NCBI RefSeq assembly: GCF_016916835.1
Contig: NZ_JAFFIX010000012.1
Location: forward strand, 158,408-222,407
Length of the DNA: 64,000 bases
Direction of reading: 5' to 3'
Source of the DNA: Actinacidiphila bryophytorum
Lineage (GTDB): Bacteria; Actinomycetota; Actinomycetes; Streptomycetales; Streptomycetaceae
Below, in pieces: positions 49,696-58,196 of this stretch (positions are counted from its first letter, which is position 1; each line of letters opens with the position of its first letter). Both the position numbers and the translations under genes were made by a program. The notes below the pieces were generated by a model, which saw only the letters and a list, made by a program, of their open reading frames with translations, did not search any database and had not been told where the DNA came from.

Positions 49696-50763
49696 AACGC
49701 CGTCCGCGGCCGAGGAGTTCGCGTCGGGCTGCGCCTCGGGGGTCGGCCCGGAGATCGGCCCGGAGTCCACGTCGCCCGAACCGGCGCTCTCCGCCTCGGA
49801 CTTCGCCTGCCGCGCCGCCGCGTCCGGCCACACACCGATGTGGTCGTTCTCCAGGGCCAGCCGCACCCGCTTGCGCATGTGCAGGTGCTCGGTGTACTCG
49901 GCGGGCAGCTGGAGCCGGCCGTTGCGGTCCAGGACCGCGTACTCCTCGGCGGTGAGGGCCTCGACGCCGTCCTCGCCGGTCTCGACCCGGCGCAGCACCT
50001 CGGTCGACGTGCGGCCGTTGCGGATCCGCACGGTGCGCTGGACCTGCTCGGACACCAGCGCGTCATGGGTGACCACGACCACGGTGACACCCAGGTCCTC
50101 GTTGGCCCGGCGCAGCGCGGCGAAGATCTCGTCGCTGGTGGCGGTGTCGAGTTCGCCGGTGGGTTCGTCGGCCAGCAGCACCCGCGGCTCGTTGGCGTTG
50201 GCGACGGCGACGGCCACCCGCTGCTGCTCGCCGCCCGACAGCTCGTCGGGGTCCCGGTCCCGGCAGTGGGCGACGCCGAACAGGTCGAGCAGCTCCTCGG
50301 CGCGCGCCCGCCGCTGCGATCGCTTGACCCCGGTGTACGTCATCGGCAGCATCACGTTCTCGGCCGCCGTCAGGTAGGGCAGCAGATTGCGGGCGGTCTG
50401 CTGCCAGATGAAGCCGACGGTGGTGCGCCGGTAGCCGAGCCGGTCGCGGCGCTTCATCGTCAGCAGGTCGTGTCCCGCAACCTCGGCGGACCCCGCGGTG
50501 GGGACGTCCTGGCCGGAGAGTATGCCCAGCAGCGTGGACTTGCCGGACCCGGACGCGCCGATCACCGCGATCATCTCGCCCTGGGCCACGGCGAGGTCGA
50601 GGCCTTGCAGGGCCTGGACCTCGACGCCCTCGGTCTGGAAGATCCGCACCAGGTTCTCGCAGACGACAAGGCCCTCCTCGCGCCGCGGCACGGCGGCCGC
50701 GGCGGCCCGCCGCGCCAGCTGCTCCAGGTCCTGCGCCTCGGCTCTCTGCCGGTGAACGGCCAC
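49681..50763 (-). CDS. ABC ATPase (LolD/MacB type) with AbrB-like C-terminal domain
   Basis: A 360-residue protein from GTG 50763, with GGGAG upstream. Residues about 30-265 are a LolD/MacB/FtsE-type ATPase: Walker A GASGSGKST, Q-loop FIWQQTARNLL, signature LSGGEQQRVAVAVANA, Walker B VLLADEPTGELD and VVVTHD. Residues about 275-330 read EEYAVLDRNGRLQLPAEYTE with HLHMRKRVRLALENDHIGVW, which has the GRxxLP and swapped-hairpin look of AbrB/SpoVT domains. The tail is acidic and Ser/Pro-rich. It converges on and overlaps the two permease genes, which it most likely powers, even though it cannot be in the same transcript. Confidence 0.88.
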   Translation of the reverse strand: MAVHRQRAEAQDLEQLARRAAAAAVPRREEGLVVCENLVRIFQTEGVEVQALQGLDLAVAQGEMIAVIGASGSGKSTLLGILSGQDVPTAGSAEVAGHDLLTMKRRDRLGYRRTTVGFIWQQTARNLLPYLTAAENVMLPMTYTGVKRSQRRARAEELLDLFGVAHCRDRDPDELSGGEQQRVAVAVANANEPRVLLADEPTGELDTATSDEIFAALRRANEDLGVTVVVVTHDALVSEQVQRTVRIRNGRTSTEVLRRVETGEDGVEALTAEEYAVLDRNGRLQLPAEYTEHLHMRKRVRLALENDHIGVWPDAAARQAKSEAESAGSGDVDSGPISGPTPEAQPDANSSAADGVSGQA

Positions 50764-50900
50764 GCGGTCTCCCGGGGGTGTGAGGTCGGCGAGCAACAGG
50801 CGGGCAGCAGCGGGGAAAGCCCCCCGCCAGCCTAATGCCGACGCCTGGGCGGCGCGCGAGGCCCCTGGGCCTTCGCAGGCCGCCGGAGCCGGGCACCGCG

Positions 50901-50950
50901 GGCCGCCTCCCCGGGCCGCCTCCCCGGGCCGCCTCCCCGGGCCGCCTCCG
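50901..50950. repeat. 13-bp tandem repeat, almost four copies
   Basis: GGCCGCCTCCCCG at 50901-50913, 50914-50926 and 50927-50939, then an 11-bp partial copy ending GCCTCCG. It lies in non-coding DNA upstream of the ATPase gene, next to the pseudogene at 50988-51163. Confidence 0.85.
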
Positions 50951-50987
50951 CCGACCGGCTCCGCCGACGAGCGGGATACCGCCGCGG

Positions 50988-51163
50988 TCACCGGATCCAG
51001 CGGGCCGCGGCCTCGTACAGGTCTCGACGCTCACCCCGTGTTCCGCGAACGCGGCCAGCCCCGCCGTGATCGCCGCAGCCGCCGGCCCGGGGTCCCACGG
51101 CCCGGGCACCCGGTAGGGGTCGAGGCCGATGACGAGGACGCGCGGTGCGGCAGGGGTGTCCAT
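50988..51163 (-). pseudogene. Deletion remnant of a small Rossmann-like hypothetical gene
   Basis: Reading left from ATG 51163, about 47 codons (MDTPAAPRVLVIGLDPYRVP, then GPWDPGPAAAAITAGLAAFA) match the start of a widespread streptomycete protein that I remember as about 110-130 residues. The frame then breaks at a sequence GTCGAGAC|CTGTACGAG. One base out of frame the sequence continues LYEAAARWIR and stops at 50988-50990, which matches the remembered C-terminal end of the same family. The middle is absent, so an internal deletion with frameshift is inferred. Function of the parent family is unknown. The adjacent 13-bp repeats may have contributed to the rearrangement. Confidence 0.6.
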
Positions 51164-51215
51164 TCTGACCGCCGACCGCTGACCGCGGGCTACGGGCCGC
51201 CACCGCCGGCCGGGC

Positions 51216-52286
51216 CTACTCGAAGAACTTCAGGCCCCACCCGGTGTTGCTCGTGGCGCCGGGGACGTTGGCGCGGGTGTAGGTGGTGTGGCCCCACCAG
51301 CAGAAGCTGCCGGTGAACCAGTAGCGCGCCGACCACGAGTAGGGGGTGCCCTTGGGGACCGCGGTGAACATCAGCGGGAAGGTCGGCCCGGCCGGCGGGC
51401 TGGTGGCGATGTCCCCGTCGAGCAGGACGAAGCTGTGGCTGCCGGGACCGTCGACGTGGAGGGTGGGGTCCCAGCCGGACATCATCGTGGCCGCGTGCGA
51501 GCCGAACAGGCAGCCGTTGGACTTGTACCAGTCCCACACGTACGTCGGGTCGCCGCCGGAGCGCAGCCGCAGGTCGGCCATGCAGTACTGGTCGCTCCAG
51601 CTGCCGTTGGCCGAGTAGACGATGTGCAGCTGCCCGCTGGGGTCCTTGATGGCCGCGGGCGCCTCGTTGATGTACGGGTTGCCGACGACGCGCTCCCAGC
51701 TCTCGCGCGGCTGCGAGATGATGTACCGCGCGCCGGTCGGGGCGGTCGGGCTGCTCATCCTGGCGATGTAGAGGTTCTGTTCGACGTTGGTGTCGCCGGC
51801 CCAGCCCGACCACACGAACCAGCGCTGCCCGTTGAAGGTGAACATGGTGCCGTCGATCGCCCATTTGCCGTCGGGCAGCGCCAGTTGCTGCTCGGCCCCG
51901 TAACCGCTGTTGGCGGTGGCGGAGCTGATCACGTACATCCGGTGGGCCGATCCGGTGCCGGCGGTGAAGTAGATGTAGTAGCGGCCGCCGTCCACCACCA
52001 TCTCCGGCGCCCACACCTCGCCGCGGCCCCTGGTGTCCGACCAGACCTTGCGGGAGGCCGCCGCGCCCAGCGCACCGGGTGAGGACGCCTCGCGCACCGC
52101 GATGCCGCCGCCGGCCGACTCCGCGGAGATGTAGGTGCCGCCGACCCGGATCACGCTCGGGTCGGCATTGTGGACGGTCGTCTGCGACGCCTGGGCGGGG
52201 CCCGGGCACAGCAGCGCCAGTACGGCGGCGAGGGCGCCGCACAGGGTGGCGGCGATGGCTCCGTGGACACTTCGCAGCAGCTTCAT
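51216..52286 (-). CDS. Secreted GH43-like glycoside hydrolase
   Basis: A 356-residue protein from ATG 52286, with GGGAC upstream. A signal peptide (MKLLRSVHGAIAATLCGALA) ends near PAQAS. The mature protein is a single five-bladed beta-propeller of GH43 type: HNADPSVIRVGGTYI (catalytic base Asp), EVWAPEMVVDGGRYYIYFT, KWAIDGTMFTFNG (pKa-modulating Asp) and NPYINEAPAAIK (general acid Glu). No carbohydrate-binding module is attached. Activity is probably arabinofuranosidase, arabinanase or xylosidase on plant hemicellulose; the subtype is not readable. It is divergent from the Pls-like NRPS gene by 433 bp and has no CebR box in that space. Confidence 0.86.
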   Translation of the reverse strand: MKLLRSVHGAIAATLCGALAAVLALLCPGPAQASQTTVHNADPSVIRVGGTYISAESAGGGIAVREASSPGALGAAASRKVWSDTRGRGEVWAPEMVVDGGRYYIYFTAGTGSAHRMYVISSATANSGYGAEQQLALPDGKWAIDGTMFTFNGQRWFVWSGWAGDTNVEQNLYIARMSSPTAPTGARYIISQPRESWERVVGNPYINEAPAAIKDPSGQLHIVYSANGSWSDQYCMADLRLRSGGDPTYVWDWYKSNGCLFGSHAATMMSGWDPTLHVDGPGSHSFVLLDGDIATSPPAGPTFPLMFTAVPKGTPYSWSARYWFTGSFCWWGHTTYTRANVPGATSNTGWGLKFFE

Positions 52287-52719
52287 GGTCCCGTCCCGTG
52301 CTCGTCCGTGGCGAATCGTGCGGGAAGTTGGGTGCTCCGGTTCCGCCCCGAGTGTGCCGCAGCGGGCTCCGCGGCGACAGACGGCGGGCGGACACGCAGC
52401 CGCCGCGGGCGCCGCGGGCGCTCCCGGCGCCGCCGGCGGTGTGTGTTGCGGCACGTTCACGGACCTGGCGGCGCGTCAGCGGCAGGGGCGGCCGGCCCGC
52501 TCCCCGCACAGGTCAGCGGGGCTGCGCCGAAGTCCCGGGGCGGGCGCGGGGCGGGGGCGGTCCCCGCGCTGCCAGGAGGCGCGCCGGACACAGGGCACTT
52601 AGTATTGGCCGGCTTGTCTTGCTTTGGTACCGAGTGCGGTGCCACGGAGGGGCGTTTGGCCGCACCCGGGGAACGGGCTGCGGGAGGCCCCCGGATGGGC
52701 GACGAGGGACGAGGAGCGC
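52287..52719. other. 433-bp divergent intergenic region without a gene
   Basis: Lies between the GH43 and NRPS starts. Very GC-rich, with no convincing reading frame. The only AT-leaning pocket is about 52596-52630 and holds TAGTAT (52600-52605), a possible -10 for the NRPS gene that would give a leader of about 110 nt. No LacI-type palindrome, riboswitch or RNA was recognised. Confidence 0.6.
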
Positions 52720-55700
52720 ATGGATCTGAGGCTGCAGAGCGAACCGCTGCTGGACGTGGACCTCCTGGTGGGCGACATCGGCGCCGCGGAAGAGCCGCCG
52801 TACGCGCGTTTCGCCGGGCGTACGGCCGCCGCGCCGCGGACGCTGCTCGACGTGCTCGACGCGACCGTCCGCGCCCACCCGCAGGAGCCGGCCCTGGATG
52901 ACGGCCGCACCGCGCTGACGTACCGCGCGCTGGCCGCGGAGGTCGAGGGGATGCGGCGCAGGCTGGCGGCGGCCGGGATCGGCGCGGGCGACCGGGTGGG
53001 CGTGCGGGTGCCCTCGGGCAGCAACGACCTGTACGTGTGCATCCTGGGTGTGCTCGCGGCGGGCGCCGCCTATGTGCCGGTCGACGCGGAGGACCCCGAC
53101 GAGCGGGCGGACCTGGTGTTCGGTGAGGCGGCCGTCGCCGCCGTGCTGGGCGCCGGCCGCACCCTGACGGTGACCGGTACGGGCAGCGGCAGCACCCGCC
53201 GCCCCTCCCCCGGCGACGACGCCTGGATCATCTTCACCTCGGGGTCCACCGGCCGCCCCAAGGGCGTGGCGGTCAGCCACCGCAGTGCGGCGGCCTTCGT
53301 GGACGCCGAGGCCGCGCTCTTCCTCCAGGAGGAGCCGATCGGCCCGGGCGACCGGGTGATGGCGTCGCTGTCGGTCGCCTTCGACGCGTCCTGCGAGGAG
53401 ATGTGGCTGGCCTGGCGGGGCGGCGCCTGCCTGGTCCCGGTGCCGCGCTCGCAGGTCCGCGGCGGCGGCGACCTCGGCCCCTGGCTGACCGAGCAGGAGA
53501 TCACCGTGGTCTCCACGGTGCCCACGCTGGCCGCGCTGTGGCCCGCCGAGGCGCTCAACGAGGTGCGGCTGCTGATCTTCGGCGGCGAGGCGTGCCCGCC
53601 GGAACTGGTCGACCGCCTGGTCACCGAGGGCCGCGAGGTCTGGAACACCTACGGCCCGACCGAGGCCACCGTCGTGGCGTGCGCGTCGCTGCTGACCGGC
53701 CAAGGCCCGGTGCGCATCGGCCTGCCGCTGGACGGCTGGGAGCTGGCCGTGGTGGACGAGGCCGGCGAGCCGGTGCCCATGGGCGGCAGCGGCCAGCTGA
53801 TCATCGGCGGTGTGGGCCTGGCCCGGTATCTGGACGCCGCCAAGGACGCCGAGAAGTACGCGCCCCTGCCCTCGCTCGGCTGGCAGCGCGCCTACCGCAG
53901 CGGCGACCTCGTCAAGGCCGAGCCGGAAGGGCTGCTCTTCCTCGGCCGGGCCGACGAGCAGGTCAAGCTCGGCGGCCGGCGCATCGAGCTGGGCGAGGTG
54001 GACGCCGCACTCCAGGCGCTGCCCGGTGTCGCGGGCGCCGCCGCGGCCGTACGCACCTCACGGCACGGCAACCAGCTGCTGGTCGGCTACGTGGTCGCCG
54101 GTGACGGCTGGGACCGGGCAGCGGCCGTCGCCGAGCTGTCCGCCCGGCTGCCCGCCGCCCTGGTGCCGCTGCTGGCGACCGTGGAGGCGCTGCCCACCAG
54201 GACCTCGGGCAAGGTCGACCGGGCCGCGCTGCCCTGGCCGCTGCCGGAGTCCGCGGGGCCGGCGCCCGGCGGGGAGACCGCGGAGCACTCCCCCCGCTCG
54301 TCGAGCGGGGGATACCCCATGCACGGCACCGAGGCATGGGTGGCCGAGCAGTGGACCGAGGTCCTCGGGGTGCCGGTGACCGGCGCCCGCGACGACTTCT
54401 TCGCGATCGGCGGCAGCAGCCTGGCCGCGGCCCAGCTCGCCACGCTGCTCAGGACGCGCTTCCCCTCGGTGGCCGTCGTCGACATCTACCAGGCGCCCAC
54501 GGTGCGCAAGCTCGCCCGGATGCTGGACCGCTCGGTCCGCGAGGACCGTCCGGCCCGGCGGATCGCACCGGTCCCGGCCAGGGCCAAGGCCGTTCAGCTG
54601 CTCGCGCTCCTGCCGCTGTACGCACTGGTCGGCCTGCGCTGGACGACCGGGCTGCTGGCGCTGGGCAATGTGCTGGCCCGCACCGGCCACTACCCGTGGG
54701 CGCCGACCGCCTCCTGGTGGCTGGTCGGCTCCGCCGCCGTCCTGCTCTTCAGCCCGCCCGGGCGCCTCGCGCTGGCCGCGGCCGGTGCCCGGCTGCTGCT
54801 GCTCGGCCTGGAGCCGGGCAGCTACCCGCGCGGCGGCAGCGTCCACCTGCGGCTGTGGGCGGCGGAGCGGCTGGCCGAGGCCACCGGTGCGACCGCGCTG
54901 TCCGGCGCCTGGCTGATCCGCTACAGCCGCGCGCTGGGCGCCCGTATCGCACCCGACGTGGACCTGCACTCGCTGCCGCCCGTCACCGGCATGCTCAGGC
55001 TCGGCCGCGGCTGCGCCATCGAGGCCGAGGTGGACCTGCGCGGCTACTGGCTCGACGGCGACCGCCTGGAGGTCGGGCAGGTGCGGGTCGGCTCGGGCGC
55101 CGTGGTCGGCACCCGCAGCACCCTGCTGCCGGGGGTGCGCATCGGCAAGCGGGCGCAGATCGCCGCCGGGTCCACCGTGACCGGCCAGGTCCCCACCGGC
55201 CAGCGCTGGGCGGGGGCGCCCGCGGCCAAGGCGGGGCGGGCCGAGCGGCGCTGGCCCAAGCAGCGCCCGGCCCGCAGGGCGCGCTGGGCGGCGGCCTACG
55301 GTGCCGGCGGCGCGGGCGTGGCGCTGCTCGCGCCGGCCGCGGCCTGCGCCGCCCTGGCCGTCGCGGGCGCCCTGGTGCCCAGCGACGCCGGCCTCGGTGC
55401 GGCGGTGCGGGGCGCGCTGGTCGCCCTGGTGCCCGCCACGCTGGCCTTCGGCCTGGCCTATGCGGTGCTGCTGCTGGCCGCGGTGCGGCTGCTGAGCGTG
55501 GGCCTGCGCCCGGGCTGGCACCCGCTGCACAGCCGGGTGGGCTGGCAGTCCTGGACGGTGGTCCAGCTCATGGACGCCGCACGCGACAAGCTCTTCCCGC
55601 TGTACGCGGGCCTGATCACCCCGGTGTGGCTGCGGGCGCTGGGCATGAAGGTCGGCAGCGGCGCCGAGGTCTCCACGGTGCTGGCGATCCCCAGCCTGAC

Positions 55701-56754
55701 CACCGTCGGCGACGGCGCCTTCCTCGCCGACGACGTGCTCGTGGCGCCCTACCAGCTCGGCGGCGGCTGGCTGCGGATCGGCGCGGCCGAGATCGGCGAG
55801 CGCGCCTTCCTCGGCAATTCCGGCATGACCGCGCCGGGCCGCGCCATTCCCGACCGGGGCCTTGTGGGGGTGCTGTCGGCCACGCCGAAGAAGGCCAAGG
55901 AGGGCCGCTCCTACCTCGGCCTGCCGCCGGTGCGGCTGCCGAGGACCGCGGAGGACGGCGACCAGAGCCTGACCTACCAGCCGCCGGCCCGCCTGGTGTG
56001 GGCGCGCGGGCTGGTCGAGGTCTGCCGGCTGGTGCCGGTGCTGGCTTCCGCCGCACTGGCGGTCCTGGTCCTGGCGGCGCTGGTGCGGCTGGCCGGACAC
56101 GGGACGCCCGCGGTGGCACTGCTGGCGGGACCGGTGCTGCTGGCCGCGGGCGGCGCCGCGGCGGCGCTGTCGATCGCCGCGAAGTGGCTGCTGGTCGGCC
56201 GCTTCCGGGCGGTGGAGCGGCCGCTGTGGAGCGGCTTCGTGTGGCGCAACGAGCTGGCCGACACCTTCGTGGAGGTGCTCGCGGTGCCGTGGCTGGTCGG
56301 GGCGGTGCCCGGCACCGCGCTGATGAACCTGTGGCTGCGGGGACTGGGCGCGCGGATCGGCCGGGGCGTGTGGTGCGAGAGCTACTGGCTGCCCGAGGCG
56401 GACCTGGTCACCCTGGAGGACGGGGTGAGCGTGAACCGCGGCTGCGTGCTGCAGACCCACCTCTTCCACGACCGGATCATGCGGATGGATACGGTGGTGC
56501 TCCGCGCGGGCGCCACGCTCGGTCCCGGCGGCATCGTGCTGCCCGGCAGCGAGGTCGGAGCCCGCAGCACGCTGGGTCCCGCGTCGCTGGTGATGCGGTC
56601 GGAGTCCATCCCGGCGGACAGCCGCTGGCTGGGCAATCCGGCCGAGGCGTGGCACGACGGGCGGGCGGACGACGCGCGGGCGGACGAGGATCCGACGGAC
56701 GGCCGGCGGCCGGAACAGGGAGCGGCAGGACGCCCGGGCAGAGGCAGAGCTTGA
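52720..56754 (+). CDS. Pls/PosA-family single-module NRPS (A-PCP-membrane/hexapeptide terminal domain)
   Basis: A 1344-residue protein from ATG 52720, with GAGGAG upstream. Residues about 35-510 are an adenylation domain: FTSGSTGRPKGVAVSH, AFDASCEEMWLAW, NTYGPTEATV, YRSGDLV and catalytic Lys in TSGKVDR. Residues about 540-610 are a carrier domain with FFAIGGSSLAAAQL. The rest, about 620-1310, has three pairs of hydrophobic helices alternating with three hexapeptide-repeat, left-handed-helix blocks (VRVGSGAVVGTRSTLLPGV; AFLADDVLVAPYQLGGGW; TLGPGGIVLPGSEVGARS). Length and plan match epsilon-poly-L-lysine synthase Pls and relatives, which polymerise one basic amino acid without a thioesterase. 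By hand alignment to GrsA the pocket residues read D-A-E-S-I-G-T-V-V-K, acidic at position 239, favouring a basic substrate. The downstream M1 peptidase matches the known pls neighbour. Product is inferred. Confidence 0.88.
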   Translation: MDLRLQSEPLLDVDLLVGDIGAAEEPPYARFAGRTAAAPRTLLDVLDATVRAHPQEPALDDGRTALTYRALAAEVEGMRRRLAAAGIGAGDRVGVRVPSGSNDLYVCILGVLAAGAAYVPVDAEDPDERADLVFGEAAVAAVLGAGRTLTVTGTGSGSTRRPSPGDDAWIIFTSGSTGRPKGVAVSHRSAAAFVDAEAALFLQEEPIGPGDRVMASLSVAFDASCEEMWLAWRGGACLVPVPRSQVRGGGDLGPWLTEQEITVVSTVPTLAALWPAEALNEVRLLIFGGEACPPELVDRLVTEGREVWNTYGPTEATVVACASLLTGQGPVRIGLPLDGWELAVVDEAGEPVPMGGSGQLIIGGVGLARYLDAAKDAEKYAPLPSLGWQRAYRSGDLVKAEPEGLLFLGRADEQVKLGGRRIELGEVDAALQALPGVAGAAAAVRTSRHGNQLLVGYVVAGDGWDRAAAVAELSARLPAALVPLLATVEALPTRTSGKVDRAALPWPLPESAGPAPGGETAEHSPRSSSGGYPMHGTEAWVAEQWTEVLGVPVTGARDDFFAIGGSSLAAAQLATLLRTRFPSVAVVDIYQAPTVRKLARMLDRSVREDRPARRIAPVPARAKAVQLLALLPLYALVGLRWTTGLLALGNVLARTGHYPWAPTASWWLVGSAAVLLFSPPGRLALAAAGARLLLLGLEPGSYPRGGSVHLRLWAAERLAEATGATALSGAWLIRYSRALGARIAPDVDLHSLPPVTGMLRLGRGCAIEAEVDLRGYWLDGDRLEVGQVRVGSGAVVGTRSTLLPGVRIGKRAQIAAGSTVTGQVPTGQRWAGAPAAKAGRAERRWPKQRPARRARWAAAYGAGGAGVALLAPAAACAALAVAGALVPSDAGLGAAVRGALVALVPATLAFGLAYAVLLLAAVRLLSVGLRPGWHPLHSRVGWQSWTVVQLMDAARDKLFPLYAGLITPVWLRALGMKVGSGAEVSTVLAIPSLTTVGDGAFLADDVLVAPYQLGGGWLRIGAAEIGERAFLGNSGMTAPGRAIPDRGLVGVLSATPKKAKEGRSYLGLPPVRLPRTAEDGDQSLTYQPPARLVWARGLVEVCRLVPVLASAALAVLVLAALVRLAGHGTPAVALLAGPVLLAAGGAAAALSIAAKWLLVGRFRAVERPLWSGFVWRNELADTFVEVLAVPWLVGAVPGTALMNLWLRGLGARIGRGVWCESYWLPEADLVTLEDGVSVNRGCVLQTHLFHDRIMRMDTVVLRAGATLGPGGIVLPGSEVGARSTLGPASLVMRSESIPADSRWLGNPAEAWHDGRADDARADEDPTDGRRPEQGAAGRPGRGRA

Positions 56755-56819
56755 CGAGGGACGAGACGCGGCTGTCCGCGGCGGGGTCCGTCCTGCGAAC
56801 GCAAGGGAGCGAAGGACCG

Positions 56820-58172
56820 TTGGCCCACAAGCGAGCAGCGGCGCCGGAGGCGGATCCGTACTTCCCCGCCCACGGCGACACCCGCTACCGCGTCCACCGC
56901 TACGAACTGGCCGTGGACTACCGCCCCGCGTCCAACCGGCTGCGCGGCACCGCGCGGATCGGTGCGGTGGCCGGCGGCGCGGCACTGCGCGAGTTCGCCC
57001 TCGACCTGGCCGACTTCCGGCTCCAGCGGGTCGTCGTGGACGGCCGGCCCGCGCACTACGTCCACCGGGCCGGGCGGCTGCGGATCCGTCCCGCGAAGGC
57101 GGTGGAGGCGGGTGCGGCCTTCACCGTCGAGGTGCACTACACCGGCAACCCACAGCCCGTCACCAGCCAGTGGGGCGGTCTGGGCTGGGAGGAGCTGACC
57201 GACGGCGCGCTGGTGGCCAGCCAGCCCGTCGGGGCGCCCTCGTGGTATCCGTGCAACGACCGGCCCGCGGACAAGGCGACGTACCAGATCTCGGTCACCG
57301 CCCCTTCGGTGTACACGGTGGTCGTCGGCGGCCGGCTGCTGTCCAGGACCACCAGGGCCAGCAGCACCACCTGGGTGTACGAGCAGGCGGCGCCCACCTC
57401 CAGCTACCTGGTGACCGTCTCGATCGGCCGCTACGAGGCCGTGCAGCTGAGCGGCGGCGGCTCGGTGCTCGCCCCGCGCCGCCCGGTGCCGCAGACCGGA
57501 TACGTACCGGCCCGGCTGCGCGGCCAGTTCGCCGTCGACTTCGGGCGGCAGACCCGCATGATGGACTTCTTCGAGGACGTCTTCGGGGCGTACCCCTTCG
57601 ACGGGTACGCGGTGGTCGTGGCCGACGAGGAACTCGACGTGCCCGTCGAGGCGCAGGGCGTGGCCACCTTCGGCACCAACCACCTGGGCGGGCAGCGCCG
57701 CTCTGAGCGGCTGGTCGCGCACGAGCTGGCCCACCAGTGGTTCGGCAACAGCCTCTCGATCGGCGACTGGCGGCACATCTGGCTCAACGAGGGCTTCGCC
57801 AAGTACGCCGAGTGGCTGTGGTCGGAGCACACCGGCGGCCCCACCGCCGCCTCGCACGCCGCCACGGCGCACGCCCGGCTGGCCCGGCTGCCGCAGGACC
57901 TGACGCCCGGCGACCCCGGCCGCCGGCTGATGTTCGACGACCGGCTCTACCAGCGCGGCGGCCTCGCGGTGCACGCCCTGCGCCGCGCCCTGGGCGAGGG
58001 CGCCTTCTTCCGCATGCTCAAGGGCTGGACGGCGGTGCACCGGCACGGCGTGGTGACCACGTCCGCGCTCGCGGCGCACGCGGCCCGCTACACCGCGCAC
58101 CCACTGGACGCGGTCTTCGACCTGTGGGTGCACCGGTCCGCGCTGCCGCCGGCCGGCGAGCTGGAGGACTGA
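56820..58172 (+). CDS. M1-family metallopeptidase, short form
   Basis: A 450-residue protein. I chose TTG 56820 (encoding LAHKRAAAPEADPYFP as M), behind AAGGA. Another TTG at 56751 overlaps the NRPS stop (TTGA). The N-terminal beta-saddle is followed by the zinc motif HELAH (301-305) with third ligand Glu 324 in LNEGFAKYAE, the M1 HEXXH-(18)-E signature. The usual GAMEN motif is replaced by EAQGVATFG. It lacks the C-terminal helical domain of aminopeptidase N, which is normal for this short group. No signal peptide is seen. It sits 65 bp after the Pls-like NRPS. In epsilon-poly-lysine producers an M1 aminopeptidase (Pld type) is encoded beside pls and degrades the polymer, so self-protection or polymer trimming is the best inference. 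Confidence 0.85.
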   Translation: MAHKRAAAPEADPYFPAHGDTRYRVHRYELAVDYRPASNRLRGTARIGAVAGGAALREFALDLADFRLQRVVVDGRPAHYVHRAGRLRIRPAKAVEAGAAFTVEVHYTGNPQPVTSQWGGLGWEELTDGALVASQPVGAPSWYPCNDRPADKATYQISVTAPSVYTVVVGGRLLSRTTRASSTTWVYEQAAPTSSYLVTVSIGRYEAVQLSGGGSVLAPRRPVPQTGYVPARLRGQFAVDFGRQTRMMDFFEDVFGAYPFDGYAVVVADEELDVPVEAQGVATFGTNHLGGQRRSERLVAHELAHQWFGNSLSIGDWRHIWLNEGFAKYAEWLWSEHTGGPTAASHAATAHARLARLPQDLTPGDPGRRLMFDDRLYQRGGLAVHALRRALGEGAFFRMLKGWTAVHRHGVVTTSALAAHAARYTAHPLDAVFDLWVHRSALPPAGELED

Positions 58173-58196
58173 CGGGCCGACGGGTTCCGCGGTGGG

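Noticed and set aside
54336..56700. Upstream part of the long reading frame that ends as the M1 peptidase
   Set aside because: Before about 56820 it is an Arg/Gly-rich shadow in another frame of the NRPS gene, not an N-terminal fusion.
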